A stretch of DNA of 53,745 bases from an uncultured Alphaproteobacteria bacterium (lineage in GTDB: Bacteria > Pseudomonadota > Alphaproteobacteria > HIMB59), in assembly GCA_902509695.1 (NCBI GenBank), contig CABWYP010000006.1, forward strand, positions 1-53,745. Direction: 5' to 3'. The translations under genes were made by a program, and so were the position numbers. This document shows, one piece after another, positions 38,756 to 48,372 of this stretch. Under the pieces are notes generated by a model that saw only the letters and a program-made list of their open reading frames with translations, had not been told where the DNA came from and ran no database searches. Within the stretch, counting starts at the first letter, position 1. Every line of letters begins with the position of its first letter.

Positions 38756-39103
38756 ATGGGAGTGGATGTAAGGGATTTCAATAATCCAGATGATCAGATT
38801 AATACTTTTAATAATGCTACGGTTGATGTTTGTAAAGTTGGTGACCAAAGAGTAATGAGAATTACTGCTGATCCCGGTTGGAAATGGTCTAATGATGTGA
38901 AACCTCATGTCGGAACAGAAAGCTGTCAAACAAAACACTTGGGATACATAGCTCAAGGAACAGTTTGTGTAAAAATGGATGATGGTGCAGAGGCAACTTA
39001 CTCATCAGGACAGGCATATTCTATTGACCCAGGTCACGATGGATGGGTTGTAGGAGATGAGAAGGCTGTAATGATTGAATTTCATGGAGCTTGGGGGGAA
39101 TAA
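38756..39103 (+). CDS. Cupin-domain protein
   Basis: A 115-residue single-domain cupin. After a short lead, residues 35-60 (DPGWKWSNDVKPHVGTESC) and GYIAQGTVCVKMDDG form cupin motif 1, and IDPGHDGWVVGDE forms motif 2. The metal ligands are partly replaced, so catalysis is uncertain. AGGAG precedes the start. The third gene starts 3 nt after its stop, with a GGGGGG-rich ribosome binding site located inside the end of this gene. Confidence 0.85.
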   Translation: MGVDVRDFNNPDDQINTFNNATVDVCKVGDQRVMRITADPGWKWSNDVKPHVGTESCQTKHLGYIAQGTVCVKMDDGAEATYSSGQAYSIDPGHDGWVVGDEKAVMIEFHGAWGE

Positions 39104-39105
39104 GT

Positions 39106-39417
39106 ATGAAAGGTATGTATACAAGATCATTTATAATTCAAGATGATAAGCTGAATGAAGCTATGGAAATTTGCAAAGGCTTAGCTGAGGTAAGGAAAGT
39201 TCACTTTCCAGATCACGATAGTCATTTTTCATTTCAAATAGGCGGTAATCCCAGATCTTTTAGAGAAACTTTAATCGGAGAAATGTTTGATGGTGATTAT
39301 GAAAAAGATATGGCTATGTCAGCTGATCCTAAATATATAGAGCTTCAAGAAAAACTATCGAAAGTTATGGTTGCAGGCACCATTCGTGATGAAATGCGAA
39401 TGATATTTAACGATTAA
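39106..39417 (+). CDS. Small protein of unknown function, module gene 3
   Basis: From the ATG at 39106 the protein has 103 residues and begins MKGMYTRSFIIQDDKLNEAM. This start is preferred over one at 39091 because GGGGGGAA lies directly upstream and the upstream start overlaps the cupin. Predicted pattern is again beta-alpha-beta with a conserved-looking FPDHDSHFSFQIGG centre, then helices rich in Met and Asp. No family recognised; its location implies a shared role with the neighbours. Confidence 0.72.
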   Translation: MKGMYTRSFIIQDDKLNEAMEICKGLAEVRKVHFPDHDSHFSFQIGGNPRSFRETLIGEMFDGDYEKDMAMSADPKYIELQEKLSKVMVAGTIRDEMRMIFND

Positions 39418-39438
39418 TTTTGAAAGGAACTAAATTCA

Positions 39439-39756
39439 ATGTCAATACTTGAAAGAATGAATAAAGCAATTGAAGATATAGACACGGCAACTATGGAGGA
39501 GCTTGTCCATGATGATTTTAAATTTCACTTTCACTCTAATGGCAAAAGTCTAGGAAAGAATGATATTATTGAATGGGTTAAAAGTGGTGATGTTAAAAAC
39601 GAAGTACCCCCAAGAGTTTTATTTGAAAACGAAGAAGTAGGATTTGATCATTCAATAGTGAAATTTTCGGATGGAAAAAGACAAGCAGTCATGGCTCATT
39701 ACAAATTCAAAGATGGAAAAATCATTTTCATGGAGACTGGTGCAACAGATTTATAA
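39439..39756 (+). CDS. SnoaL-like / NTF2-fold protein
   Basis: A 105-residue protein with the NTF2-like fold of small polyketide cyclases, ketosteroid isomerases and limonene-epoxide hydrolases: an N-terminal helix MSILERMNKAIEDIDTATM, HDDFKFHFHSNGKSLGKNDI, then strands ending HYKFKDGKIIFMET. GAAAGGA precedes the ATG. It closes the four-gene module (99-aa protein, cupin, 103-aa protein, NTF2 fold), a combination suggesting turnover or detoxification of a small molecule; no substrate can be named. Confidence 0.82.
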   Translation: MSILERMNKAIEDIDTATMEELVHDDFKFHFHSNGKSLGKNDIIEWVKSGDVKNEVPPRVLFENEEVGFDHSIVKFSDGKRQAVMAHYKFKDGKIIFMETGATDL

Positions 39757-39762
39757 ATAAAT

Positions 39763-40134
39763 CTAATTTAAGAATTTGGAAAGGTCTGGCTTGAAATAAT
39801 TTGGGCCTTTCATTACTTTACCTGCCTCATTATAAATAGGTTTACCATCCTCTCCAAGTTTACTCATATTTGAACTCTGAACTTCTTCAAAACACCTATC
39901 TAAATTAATTCCAAAAGCATGCCCTGCCCCATAAGTAACGTATAAAATATCCGTAAGAGCATCAGCCACCTCAGTTAGGTCCTTTTCTTCCATAGCATTA
40001 GTAAGCTCTTCGAGTTCCTCTTTAATCAAATCAATTCTCAGTTTGTTAGTCTTTTCATCACTGAACTCTGATTTAGTTTTTACCTCTTGTCCATAAGTTT
40101 GCATAAACAACTTTACTTTTTCAAAATTAGTCAT
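39763..40134 (-). CDS. MazG/PRA-PH-like nucleotide pyrophosphohydrolase
   Basis: A 123-residue all-alpha NTP pyrophosphohydrolase. The metal-binding pattern E39-E-L-E-E43 followed by EVADALTDILYVTYGA (D58, D62) is the MazG/phosphoribosyl-ATP pyrophosphohydrolase signature. The later SNMSKLGEDGKPIYNEAGKV is typical of the Cof-like/PRA-PH proteins also found in phages. It probably removes non-canonical or excess nucleotides. It converges on the four-gene module with 6 nt between. Confidence 0.88.
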   Translation of the reverse strand: MTNFEKVKLFMQTYGQEVKTKSEFSDEKTNKLRIDLIKEELEELTNAMEEKDLTEVADALTDILYVTYGAGHAFGINLDRCFEEVQSSNMSKLGEDGKPIYNEAGKVMKGPNYFKPDLSKFLN

Positions 40135-40213
40135 CTTAAAGGAATCCTCTCTTTTATTTGAATTGTAAGGTTAACATTTGTATTGAATTTTGTGTTTAGT
40201 AAATCTTAAATTT

Positions 40214-40241
40214 TTGCTAGTAAATAATAGCTTTATATAAT
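40214..40241 (+). promoter_or_regulatory. Sigma-70-type promoter for tRNA-Phe
   Basis: TTGCTA at 40214-40219 and TATAAT at 40236-40241 are separated by 16 nt and lie 16 nt upstream of the tRNA-Phe gene. The -10 is a perfect consensus. Confidence 0.6.
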
Positions 40242-40257
40242 AAAAATTATTCGCTAC

Positions 40258-40333
<76 letters not shown>

Positions 40334-40346
40334 CTTTCTTGTAGCT

Positions 40347-41474
40347 CTAATTGAGATTTAGCTCATCAATTGAACGATCGTTTCTTGATCGGCTCAACTC
40401 CAACAAACCCCCTCTAGTGTAGCCATATACATTCGTAATACTGAGATCATCCCTAAACTCATTTTTTAGCATTCCAACTAGTTTCCTGAGGGTATTGTGG
40501 TCACTTGCAACAGGGTCAATGACAACTTTGCCTGAAATATTCTTAAGCTTGATTAATTTTGCAATTAACTGAATAGCCTCCCTGTTAGTATCAAATCTTT
40601 TTGCTGAACCAGTATTTACATCAATAGCAGTTAAGGCATCTGTTTTACCAATCATAATATTTCCACCACTTGGTAAATCGTAATTATGACCTATTAAAAA
40701 ATCGATCTTTTCACCAAAATTAAATTGTTCTTCTATTTGCTCAGGAGACATTTCCTCGCACATACTTGCAAAACTTGAGTCAAGATTTTCATCCCAGTTT
40801 TTTACTTTTTCAAAACGGTCATAGTCACTAAAAATTATTTGATCAGTATTTTTGTCAGAATAATCACAAACAAAGTTTTGATCAAAATAAGTATTTTTAA
40901 ATATTAAACCCTCTTCATTTAATTCTTTAGCATTAAGTTCGATTTCTCTCCATTGTTGATTTAAAGATTGTAATTCTGATTGAGCTATTTCAAGATTTTC
41001 AGGTACTAAATTGTGTCTTGCTATTAGGCCAACTTCTGACTCACTTAAGGCATCCATAATTTTATCTTGTTGATTTGTATCTAAGTTTTTTCTTGTTCTT
41101 CTACTTAAAATAATCTCATCTCCATATGGAAGTAAGTTAATAAATTTACCCGTTAGGATAATATTGTTAGTGAAAAGATGGACTTTATCCTTGGAGCCAA
41201 TACTTCTTACTTGTAAAAGTAAACTTTGACCCTCGTGGGCTTTCTCTCCGTCAGGAAGGTTTATTCTTTTAAAAAAACCTTTTTGATCGTCTTTGCCATA
41301 ATTTACAAATGCACCACTATCATTTGGCAGAATTTCGGTAATTTTTACTTTGTAGATGTCCCCAATCTGGACGTCTTCATTGGGCTGAAATCTAATATTA
41401 ACCAGCTCTCCTTCATTAAGTTTAACTCCGCATTTAAAATTTTTGAAATTTGTAACAATAAGTTTTGTAGACAT
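40347..41474 (-). CDS. rng: Ribonuclease E/G family protein, short form
   Basis: A 375-residue endoribonuclease with an N-terminal S1-like RNA-binding region (about 38-105: GDIYKVKITEILPNDSGAFVN) and the catalytic DNase I-like domain with GKTDALTAIDVNTGSAKR near residue 280 and VVIDPVASDH near 320. The usual second acidic motif in RNase E/G is close to IDFIDM, so this one is altered. The Zn-link and C-terminal scaffold are missing, as in other short alphaproteobacterial forms. It follows infA by 28 nt, the common alphaproteobacterial neighbourhood, but maf and yacG are absent. Confidence 0.88.
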   Translation of the reverse strand: MSTKLIVTNFKNFKCGVKLNEGELVNIRFQPNEDVQIGDIYKVKITEILPNDSGAFVNYGKDDQKGFFKRINLPDGEKAHEGQSLLLQVRSIGSKDKVHLFTNNIILTGKFINLLPYGDEIILSRRTRKNLDTNQQDKIMDALSESEVGLIARHNLVPENLEIAQSELQSLNQQWREIELNAKELNEEGLIFKNTYFDQNFVCDYSDKNTDQIIFSDYDRFEKVKNWDENLDSSFASMCEEMSPEQIEEQFNFGEKIDFLIGHNYDLPSGGNIMIGKTDALTAIDVNTGSAKRFDTNREAIQLIAKLIKLKNISGKVVIDPVASDHNTLRKLVGMLKNEFRDDLSITNVYGYTRGGLLELSRSRNDRSIDELNLN

Positions 41475-41502
41475 TGCATTACTCCTTTTAGAAAATTATT
41501 CA

Positions 41503-41724
41503 TTAATTTTTTGACCTAAATGTTATTCTGCCCTTAGTTAGATCATATGGTGTCATTTCAACTGTAACCCTATCTCCAGCAAGTACTCTAATTCTATTTT
41601 TTCTCATTTTACCAGATGTGTGTGCTATTACTTCGTGATCATTATCAAGTTTAACTTTGAACATAGCATTAGGTAGTAATTCAGAAACTACACCTTGGAA
41701 TTCTATTGCATCTTCTTTGGACAT
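41503..41724 (-). CDS. infA: Translation initiation factor IF-1
   Basis: A 73-residue OB-fold protein that binds the A site of the 30S subunit during initiation. [20 protein letters not shown] and the closing [11 protein letters not shown] are diagnostic. It is 11 nt downstream of hisD. Confidence 0.98.
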   Translation of the reverse strand: MSKEDAIEFQGVVSELLPNAMFKVKLDNDHEVIAHTSGKMRKNRIRVLAGDRVTVEMTPYDLTKGRITFRSKN

Positions 41725-41735
41725 ATAACTGTATC

Positions 41736-43007
41736 TTATGTTTTGATTTTACGAATTTCAACAGATAAAGCATGAGCCTCTAGGCCTTCTTGTCTCGCTA
41801 AATCAATTGTTGGTTTTGAAATTTTTTTCAATGTTTTTTCACCAACATCAATAAAAACAGTTTTTTTTACAAAATCATCCACGCCTAAGCCTGAGGAGAA
41901 TCTTGCTGTTTGGTCAGTTGGCAAGACATGATTTGTTCCAATAGTATAATCTCCAAGAGCTACAGGAGCTTTTTCTCCAACAAACACAGAGCCCGCATGG
42001 ACAATATTTTTTAACAAATTTTTATTAAATTTAGTATGAATATGAAGGTGCTCTGGAGCAATAAAATTGGAGATATCATAAATATCCTTTTTACTTGAAG
42101 CTAGAATTAAAAAACAATTTCTAGAAATTGATTTATTAACATTTTTAAGTGATTTGGATTTAATTATATTTTTAATTTCTATCATTATTTTAACTAGAAT
42201 CTTTTTTGAAGAAGATACAACATATGTTTTGGCGTTAGGATCGTGTTCCGCTTGAGCCAAAATATCATAGGCAATCCAACTAGCTTTTGATTTTTCATTT
42301 GCAATAACTAATACTTCAGAAGGTCCAGCAGGTAAGTCAATTCCAATAGCACCAAAAAGTTGCTTTTTAGCCTCAGCTACATATTGATTCCCTGGTCCAA
42401 AAACTTTATCGGCTTTAAAAATAGTTTTAGTTCCGTAAGCGTAAGCAGCTATTGCTTGTGCTCCACCGACATTAAAAACTCTATCTACTCCACAAAGATA
42501 TGCTGCAGCAAGTGTTAAATTAGATGTTTTGCCATTTTGCGATGGCACACAAACCATAATATTTGGAACCTTAGCAATTTTAGCTGGGATAACAGTCATT
42601 AGAACTGTTGATGGATAAGATGCCATTCCACCTGGGATATATAATCCTACATTTTCAATAGGATTCCACTGAACATAAAATTTTGAGTCTAGTTGATCTT
42701 TAAATGAATAAGATTTTTTTTGTTGCTTAGAGTGATAGAAATAAATTCTTTTATAAGCTAATTTTAAAGCAGTTTTTTCTTTAATAGTGATGGAGTCATA
42801 TGCTTTCTTTAATTGTTTTTTTGTGAATTCAATATTACTTAATATAGCTCGAGGATTTTCAAATTTTTTTATGTATTTAATTAATGCCTTATCTCCATTC
42901 TTTTTAACGTCTAAAATTATAGTATTAACAACTTTACTTACCAAAGAGTCATTTTTTAATGATGTTTTGAGGTTGTTAAAAATCCAGTTTTTAGAAACTA
43001 ATTTCAT
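41736..43007 (-). CDS. hisD: Histidinol dehydrogenase
   Basis: A 423-residue zinc enzyme for the last two steps of histidine synthesis. The family signature runs from [15 protein letters not shown] through AQAEHDPNA (zinc-binding Gln/His) to the catalytic Glu-His in FIAPEHLHI. It shares one base with hisG. The rest of the his pathway is not in this window. Confidence 0.97.
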   Translation of the reverse strand: MKLVSKNWIFNNLKTSLKNDSLVSKVVNTIILDVKKNGDKALIKYIKKFENPRAILSNIEFTKKQLKKAYDSITIKEKTALKLAYKRIYFYHSKQQKKSYSFKDQLDSKFYVQWNPIENVGLYIPGGMASYPSTVLMTVIPAKIAKVPNIMVCVPSQNGKTSNLTLAAAYLCGVDRVFNVGGAQAIAAYAYGTKTIFKADKVFGPGNQYVAEAKKQLFGAIGIDLPAGPSEVLVIANEKSKASWIAYDILAQAEHDPNAKTYVVSSSKKILVKIMIEIKNIIKSKSLKNVNKSISRNCFLILASSKKDIYDISNFIAPEHLHIHTKFNKNLLKNIVHAGSVFVGEKAPVALGDYTIGTNHVLPTDQTARFSSGLGVDDFVKKTVFIDVGEKTLKKISKPTIDLARQEGLEAHALSVEIRKIKT

Positions 43008-43639
43008 TAAAGGCCTTGAGATAAAAGTTTTTTAATTAAATCTTTTTTAGTATCGTAAGCGAAATAACTACTAATAATAATTGTAGAAATATCATTATTA
43101 ATAATTTGGTTTTCATAAAGTTGATTATCTTTTAAAGTCTTACCAGATTGCACTAGGTCTAAAATAAAGTCTGCAACTCCATATTTAACAGCTAGCTCAA
43201 TAGAGCCATTTAATTTGACTGTTTCAGTTTGAATATTCAATTCTTTAAAATAATTTTCAGAAATATTTTGAAATTTAGTCGCAACTTTAAATATTTTTTT
43301 TTCTGTAAAATTTATTTTTTTCTTATCTGAGGCAATTGATATTCGACACTTACCCATATTTGTTTTTTTTAACATTACAAGATTTTCAGAGGAATTTTCT
43401 AAAATATCATCATATCCGACGAAACCAATATCTGCAGCGCCCAATATTGTGTATGATCTTATATCTGATGGTTTTAATTTAATTATTTTAATCTCTTTAA
43501 AATTTGTATTAAAAGTAAGCTTTCTTATATCATCATCAAAAAATGCTTTTTCTATAATTAATCCTCTTTCAGAAAGGTATTTCACTACTTTATTTTCAAG
43601 CCTACCTTTTGGACATGCAATTGTTAATTTTGAGTTCAT
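43007..43639 (-). CDS. hisG: ATP phosphoribosyltransferase, short form
   Basis: First enzyme of histidine synthesis. From the ATG at 43639 it has 210 residues, starting MNSKLTIACPKGRLENK; this start gives a neat 4-nt ATGA overlap with murA, whereas one at 43666 would add a basic nonapeptide. It is the short form lacking the C-terminal regulatory domain, which by family knowledge needs HisZ as a partner; hisZ is not in the window. The PRPP-binding motif is DFILDLVQSGKTLKDN. Confidence 0.95.
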   Translation of the reverse strand: MNSKLTIACPKGRLENKVVKYLSERGLIIEKAFFDDDIRKLTFNTNFKEIKIIKLKPSDIRSYTILGAADIGFVGYDDILENSSENLVMLKKTNMGKCRISIASDKKKINFTEKKIFKVATKFQNISENYFKELNIQTETVKLNGSIELAVKYGVADFILDLVQSGKTLKDNQLYENQIINNDISTIIISSYFAYDTKKDLIKKLLSQGL

Positions 43640-44892
43640 TTTTTTCTTTTTATGTTTACGCCACATTTTTTTAATTTCAAATCAAAATCTTCATAGCCTC
43701 TATCAAGATGATAAATTCTATTTATCACTGTTGTTCCTTTAGAGATAATCGCAGCAATTATTAGCGAAAAACTTGCCCTTATATCGGTAGCCATTACTTC
43801 TGCTCCATATAAATCATTTACTTTATTAATTTCAACAGTCTTGTCCTTTATCTTTAAATTTGCACCAAATCTTCGGAGTTCTGGTATGTGAATAAAACGA
43901 TTTTCAAAAATGTTTTCTGTGACCTTTGATTTTTGTCCCACTTTTAAAAGCGTTGCTACTAATTGTGCCTGCAGATCTGTCGGGTATCCTGGATATTCTT
44001 TAGTGGATATTTTCTTGATTGTGTTTAATTTATTACAACTAAATTGGTATGAACTGTTTGATAATTTTTTAACCTTCAGCCCCATTAGTTTATACTTCTC
44101 CAAAGGAAGAGTAAGATCATCAGGTTTGAAGTTATTAAAAATTACTTTTCCCTTAGAGGCCATAGTAGCCAATAAGTAAGATCCAGCCTCAATTCTGTCT
44201 GGAATAATTTCATGATTATTTAGCTCAAGGTACTCTACTCCATCTACTATAATAGTTCTTTTACTAAATTTAATTTTTGCTCCACAGTTATTTAAAAAAT
44301 TAATCAAATCTATAACTTCGGGTTCAATGGCACAATTCTTTAGTGTAGATTTTCCCTTGGCAAGGCTGGCAGCCATTACTATGTTCTGAGTAGCCCCAAC
44401 GCTAATTTTTGAAAATTTATGATTGATAGCAATAAGCTTAGATAATTTTCTCTCAGCTTCTACATATCCATTACGAATAGATATTTTTACACCCATTAAT
44501 TTCAGTGCCTTTAAATGTAGGTCAATACCTCTGGTGCCAATTGAACAACCACCAGGTAACGCAATCTTAAACTTTTTATATCTAGCTATTACAGGTCCTA
44601 GTAAAACAATTGAGGCTCTCATTTGTCTAACATATTCATAATCTGCAGATTTTTTTGTAATATTTGAATTATGAACAGCAAAAATATTTTTTTTAAAATC
44701 TACTTTGCAGCCGAGGTCTTTTAATATTGAGACTAAAAATCTTGTATCTCGCAAATTAGGAACATTTCCAATTAAACAACTTCCCTTTGCTAAAACTGTT
44801 GAAATCATAATAGGCAAAGATGCATTTTTAGAGCCTGAAATATCAATTTCTCCTTTTAAACTTGCTGGTCCTATAATTACTACTTTTTGCAT
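43636..44892 (-). CDS. murA: UDP-N-acetylglucosamine 1-carboxyvinyltransferase
   Basis: A 418-residue enzyme that adds enolpyruvate to UDP-GlcNAc, the committed step to peptidoglycan. SGSKNASLPIM near residue 20 and the active-site cysteine loop LPGGCSIGTRGIDLHL near 113 are clear; the loop Cys is the fosfomycin target. It overlaps hisG by 4 nt. Confidence 0.96.
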   Translation of the reverse strand: MQKVVIIGPASLKGEIDISGSKNASLPIMISTVLAKGSCLIGNVPNLRDTRFLVSILKDLGCKVDFKKNIFAVHNSNITKKSADYEYVRQMRASIVLLGPVIARYKKFKIALPGGCSIGTRGIDLHLKALKLMGVKISIRNGYVEAERKLSKLIAINHKFSKISVGATQNIVMAASLAKGKSTLKNCAIEPEVIDLINFLNNCGAKIKFSKRTIIVDGVEYLELNNHEIIPDRIEAGSYLLATMASKGKVIFNNFKPDDLTLPLEKYKLMGLKVKKLSNSSYQFSCNKLNTIKKISTKEYPGYPTDLQAQLVATLLKVGQKSKVTENIFENRFIHIPELRRFGANLKIKDKTVEINKVNDLYGAEVMATDIRASFSLIIAAIISKGTTVINRIYHLDRGYEDFDLKLKKCGVNIKRKK

Positions 44893-44895
44893 AAT

Positions 44896-45003
44896 TTATT
44901 TATTTAACTTTTTTCTTTTTTTTAAATTTTCTCTTAATTTTTGAGCTAATTTTTCCTTTTTTTTTTGTTCAATAATTTTTTTTTGAGGGTCTTGTTTCTT
45001 CAT
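44896..45003 (-). CDS. Small basic protein upstream of murA (35 aa)
   Basis: A 35-residue, lysine-rich helix: it starts MKKQDPQKKIIEQKKKEKLA and ends QKLRENLKKRKKLNK. Short basic proteins with the same R-E-N-L-K-K-R-K ending are commonly found just before murA in alphaproteobacteria. The stop is 3 nt from the murA start. Its charge suggests nucleic-acid or ribosome contact, but no function is known to me. clpB diverges 22 nt away. Confidence 0.72.
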   Translation of the reverse strand: MKKQDPQKKIIEQKKKEKLAQKLRENLKKRKKLNK

Positions 45004-45025
45004 AAAGTATAACCACATAAATTAT

Positions 45026-47605
45026 ATGATGAATTTTGAAAAATATACTAATAGTTCAAAAAAAATTATTAATTCTGCCCAAAACTCAGCTTTAGGAAAA
45101 AAACATCAAAAAGTTACACCAATGCATATTTTTTATGAGCTTTTAAATAGTAATCACGAAATTATCATTAAAATTTTTGAAGATAAAAATCTGAACTCTT
45201 TGAGAGAAGATATTACCAATCATTTATCAAAAGAACAAAAAATTACGAGTAGCTCAGGTCAAATTTATGCTGACCCAAAATTATTACTTCTCTTTGAAAA
45301 AGCAGAAGAAGTATCCTCTTCTCAAAATGACAATTATGTTTCTATAGACTCTCTTTTTATTGGCACAATTAAGTCAGACTCACAAGTTGAAGATTATTTA
45401 AAAAAAAATGGCTTCAATCTCTCAAATGTGAAATCTAAAATTACAGAGATAAGAAAAAACAACAAAACAGAAAGTGAAAACTCTGATGATAATTTTAACG
45501 TATTAAATAAGTATACTATTGATGTAACTCAAAAAGCACAGAATAGAGAACTAGATCCCGTTATAGGGCGTGATGAAGAAATTAGAAGGACCGTTCAGGT
45601 TTTATCTCGAAGAACAAAGAATAATCCGATACTCATAGGTGACCCAGGTGTTGGAAAAACTGCTTTAATTGAAGGTCTGGCACAAAGAATAGTTAATAAA
45701 GATGTGCCTAAATCTCTAGAGAATAAGGTTATTCGTATTTTAGATTTAGGACTTCTTTTGGCTGGTGCAAAATATAGAGGAGAATTTGAAGAACGACTCC
45801 AAAATGTTTTAAAAGAAATTCATAAAGAAAATGGTTCTATTATTTTATTTATTGATGAGATTCACACTTTAGTTGGTGCTGGTAAATCTGATGGTGCTAT
45901 GGATGCTTCAAATATGCTTAAACCTGCACTTGCTAGGGGAGAATTACATTGTGTAGGAGCCACTACTTTAGATGAATATAAAAAATATTTTGAAAAAGAT
46001 GCAGCGCTCACTAGAAGATTTCAGCCAGTATTTATTGATGAACCTTCAAGCGCAGATGCTGTAGCTATTCTTCGAGGTTTAAAAGAGAAATATGAAATAC
46101 ACCATGGTATTAGAATAAGTGATGAAGCTATCTTAGCTGCTGTGCAACTTTCAGATAGGTATATCACAGACCGCTTTCTTCCCGATAAGGCTATAGACTT
46201 AATGGATGAAGCAGCTAGTAAAGTGAAGATGGAAATAGACAGTAAGCCTGAGGAAATTGATCAACTTGATCGTGAACTCATCAAGCTTCAAATGGAAAAT
46301 AATGTTTTATCTAAAGAAGATAATCAAGATATAAAAAAAAGAGATAATATTGACAAAAAAATAAGTGAAATTGAAATTAAATTATCCTCTTTAAATACTA
46401 CTTGGGAAGCTGAAAAAAAAATCTTAGATACCAAAAGAAATCTTAACGAAAGAATAGATCAAGCCAAAGAGGATTTAGAGTCTGCACAAAGGTCTGGGGA
46501 TTTGACTAAAGCTAGTGAAATTATGTATGGATTACTTCCAAGTCTGGAGAAAGAGTATGAGGAAATTAATGAAAAAAAACACTCTACAATTATTAATGAA
46601 GTAATAAATGATGAGGATATCGCTGGTGTAGTTTCAAAATGGACTGGGATACCTTTAGAAAAAATTTCTGAAGGAGGAAATGCTAAACTACTTAATATTG
46701 AAAAATTATTAAAAAAAAGAGTTATAGGACAAACTGATGCCATAGAAAAGGTATCTAAAGCTATTAAGATATCAAAGGCAGGACTTCAAGATCCTAGTAA
46801 GCCTCTAGGATCATTTCTTTTTTTAGGCCCCACGGGTGTCGGAAAAACAGAACTTTCAAAGGCATTGGCTGAATATGTCTTTGATAATGAGAATCAGATA
46901 CTGCGCATGGACATGTCAGAATACATGGAAAAACATAGTGTAAGTAAGCTTATTGGCTCTCCACCAGGATATGTTGGGTATGATGACGGTGGTAAACTAA
47001 CAGACTCAGTTAGAAGGCGTCCTTATCAAGTAATACTTTTTGATGAAATTGAAAAAGCACATGCGGATGTATTTAATATTCTTCTTCAAATATTAGATGA
47101 TGGAAGATTAACTGACTCCAAAGGAAAAATGGTAAACTTCAAAAATACTTTAATAATCATGACATCTAATATTGGCTCACAAATACCTATTGATGAAAAT
47201 TTCGATTACACGACCAAAAGAAATTTAGCTTTAGAGGAATTAAAAAATCACTTTCGGTTAGAATTTCTTAATAGAATTGATGACATAGTATTATTTAATA
47301 AACTAACAAAAGAAAATGTTAGAGAAATATTGAATAATCAAATTGAATTAATAGAAAAAAGAGTTGATGCAAAAGGCTTGTCTATTGGATTTACGAATGA
47401 GGCTTTGGATTATTTAATGGAGAAAGGTTTTGATCCTCTATTTGGTGCCAGACCCCTTAAAAGACTTTTACAAGATGAAGTATTAAATCCTCTATCAGAG
47501 ATAATTTTAGATACAGGGGAAGGCTTTAAAGATAAAATAGTTTTTTCTAAAAATGATTATGGTTTAGTTATTGCTAATAAAAACCTTAAAATTTTAAGTT
47601 CTTAA
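45026..47605 (+). CDS. clpB: ATP-dependent disaggregase ClpB
   Basis: An 859-residue Hsp100 protein that resolves protein aggregates with DnaK. Domains in order: N-terminal Clp repeat domain (1-145), NBD1 with Walker A GDPGVGKT near 205 and Walker B FIDEIH near 280, the coiled-coil middle domain (about 400-530), NBD2 with GPTGVGKT near 605 and LFDEIEKAH near 675, then the C-terminal D2-small domain. The absence of an IGF loop and presence of the long middle domain separate it from ClpA. ATG at 45026 or 45029 are equally possible. Heat-shock control is usual but no clear sigma-32 site was identified. Confidence 0.97.
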   Translation: MMNFEKYTNSSKKIINSAQNSALGKKHQKVTPMHIFYELLNSNHEIIIKIFEDKNLNSLREDITNHLSKEQKITSSSGQIYADPKLLLLFEKAEEVSSSQNDNYVSIDSLFIGTIKSDSQVEDYLKKNGFNLSNVKSKITEIRKNNKTESENSDDNFNVLNKYTIDVTQKAQNRELDPVIGRDEEIRRTVQVLSRRTKNNPILIGDPGVGKTALIEGLAQRIVNKDVPKSLENKVIRILDLGLLLAGAKYRGEFEERLQNVLKEIHKENGSIILFIDEIHTLVGAGKSDGAMDASNMLKPALARGELHCVGATTLDEYKKYFEKDAALTRRFQPVFIDEPSSADAVAILRGLKEKYEIHHGIRISDEAILAAVQLSDRYITDRFLPDKAIDLMDEAASKVKMEIDSKPEEIDQLDRELIKLQMENNVLSKEDNQDIKKRDNIDKKISEIEIKLSSLNTTWEAEKKILDTKRNLNERIDQAKEDLESAQRSGDLTKASEIMYGLLPSLEKEYEEINEKKHSTIINEVINDEDIAGVVSKWTGIPLEKISEGGNAKLLNIEKLLKKRVIGQTDAIEKVSKAIKISKAGLQDPSKPLGSFLFLGPTGVGKTELSKALAEYVFDNENQILRMDMSEYMEKHSVSKLIGSPPGYVGYDDGGKLTDSVRRRPYQVILFDEIEKAHADVFNILLQILDDGRLTDSKGKMVNFKNTLIIMTSNIGSQIPIDENFDYTTKRNLALEELKNHFRLEFLNRIDDIVLFNKLTKENVREILNNQIELIEKRVDAKGLSIGFTNEALDYLMEKGFDPLFGARPLKRLLQDEVLNPLSEIILDTGEGFKDKIVFSKNDYGLVIANKNLKILSS

Positions 47606-47693
47606 TTACTTTTCTGAAACAAAATACAATTTAGAATTTATAGTGATCTACTTATATTTTTCAAATGTAAAAATATTTCCAAGGAGGCAATTG

Positions 47694-47954
47694 ATGATAA
47701 AAAATATATTAACTATAACGTTTGTAATCTTTGCAACTTTATCATTTTCATCAAAAAATGTTTTTGCTTATTCTTGCCCTATGCTATGGGCAGAGATTGA
47801 CGAAGCAATTTCTAAGTTAGATGTAAACAATGATAAGGCTATCATAGCTGCTGCAACAAATCTCAGAAATGAAGGTGTTAATCTTCATGACAACGGTGAT
47901 CACGGTAAATCTGAGGATGTTTTAAATGCAGCTTTAAGATTGCTTGATATATAA
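47694..47954 (+). CDS. Small exported protein, function unknown
   Basis: An 86-residue protein starting MIKNILTITFVIFATLSFSS with a signal peptide cleaved near NVFA-YSCPM. The mature part (YSCPMLWAEIDEAI, ATNLRNEGVNLHDNGDHGKS, VLNAALRLL) is helical, acidic and resembles a TPR-like pair of helices with a possible Cu or metal set (C-P-M, H, D, H). I chose this start because AAGGAGG lies 5 nt upstream; an in-frame ATG/ATT region at 47643 lacks a site. A terminator follows directly. Confidence 0.78.
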   Translation: MIKNILTITFVIFATLSFSSKNVFAYSCPMLWAEIDEAISKLDVNNDKAIIAAATNLRNEGVNLHDNGDHGKSEDVLNAALRLLDI

Positions 47955-47960
47955 TTATTT

Positions 47961-47982
47961 ATGGCTGCAATAGCAGCCATTT
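47961..47982 (+). terminator. Rho-independent terminator-like hairpin
   Basis: ATGGCTGC-AATA-GCAGCCAT forms an 8-bp perfect stem with a 4-nt loop, 7 nt after the stop of the exported protein, followed by a short TTT. The T-run is weak, but the placement and stem quality favour a terminator. Confidence 0.6.
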
Positions 47983-48032
47983 AAACTTCTGAAGCTTCTT
48001 TTCAAATTAAAATTAATAGTTATAATTTTAAA

Positions 48033-48128
48033 ATGACAATATTTTTTACTTTAGCATGTATAGCTGTCATATGTTTTTTACTTTTCATAATTCTTAGAAC
48101 TATAATCTCTCGTAAAAAAGATAAGTAA
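48033..48128 (+). CDS. Possible small membrane protein (31 aa)
   Basis: The frame reads MTIFFTLACIAVICFLLFII followed by LRTIISRKKDK: one membrane helix with a basic cytoplasmic tail. It is the kind of single-helix peptide often missed in annotation. No ribosome binding site beyond TTTAAA. No family recognised. Confidence 0.4.
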   Translation: MTIFFTLACIAVICFLLFIILRTIISRKKDK

Positions 48129-48147
48129 ATACTGTTTCTTTTAATTT

Positions 48148-48327
48148 ATGAAAAAGACAATAACATTAGAGATAGGAAACAGCTCTTGGTGGAAAAATAA
48201 AAAATATAGAAAAGAAGCAGCTCAAGAAATTAGAAAATTAAGAAATAATAATACCCTTAAACTGGTTAAAAAATATAGAACTGATAGTTCAAATACTATT
48301 TTATACGGTGATTATGAAATAAGTTAA
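48148..48327 (+). CDS. Possible small basic protein (59 aa)
   Basis: The frame reads MKKTITLEIGNSSWWKNKKY, then a Lys/Arg-rich amphipathic helix (RKEAAQEIRKLRNNNTLKLV) and ends with YGDYEIS. A W-W-K-N-K-K-Y-R-K segment followed by a basic helix would suit RNA or DNA binding. It fills the gap between the exported proteins. Coding potential looks real, but no homologue is recognised. Confidence 0.5.
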   Translation: MKKTITLEIGNSSWWKNKKYRKEAAQEIRKLRNNNTLKLVKKYRTDSSNTILYGDYEIS

Positions 48328-48372
48328 TCTAATTTATATATATTTATAATAAAAAAGTAATAAGATGATCTC

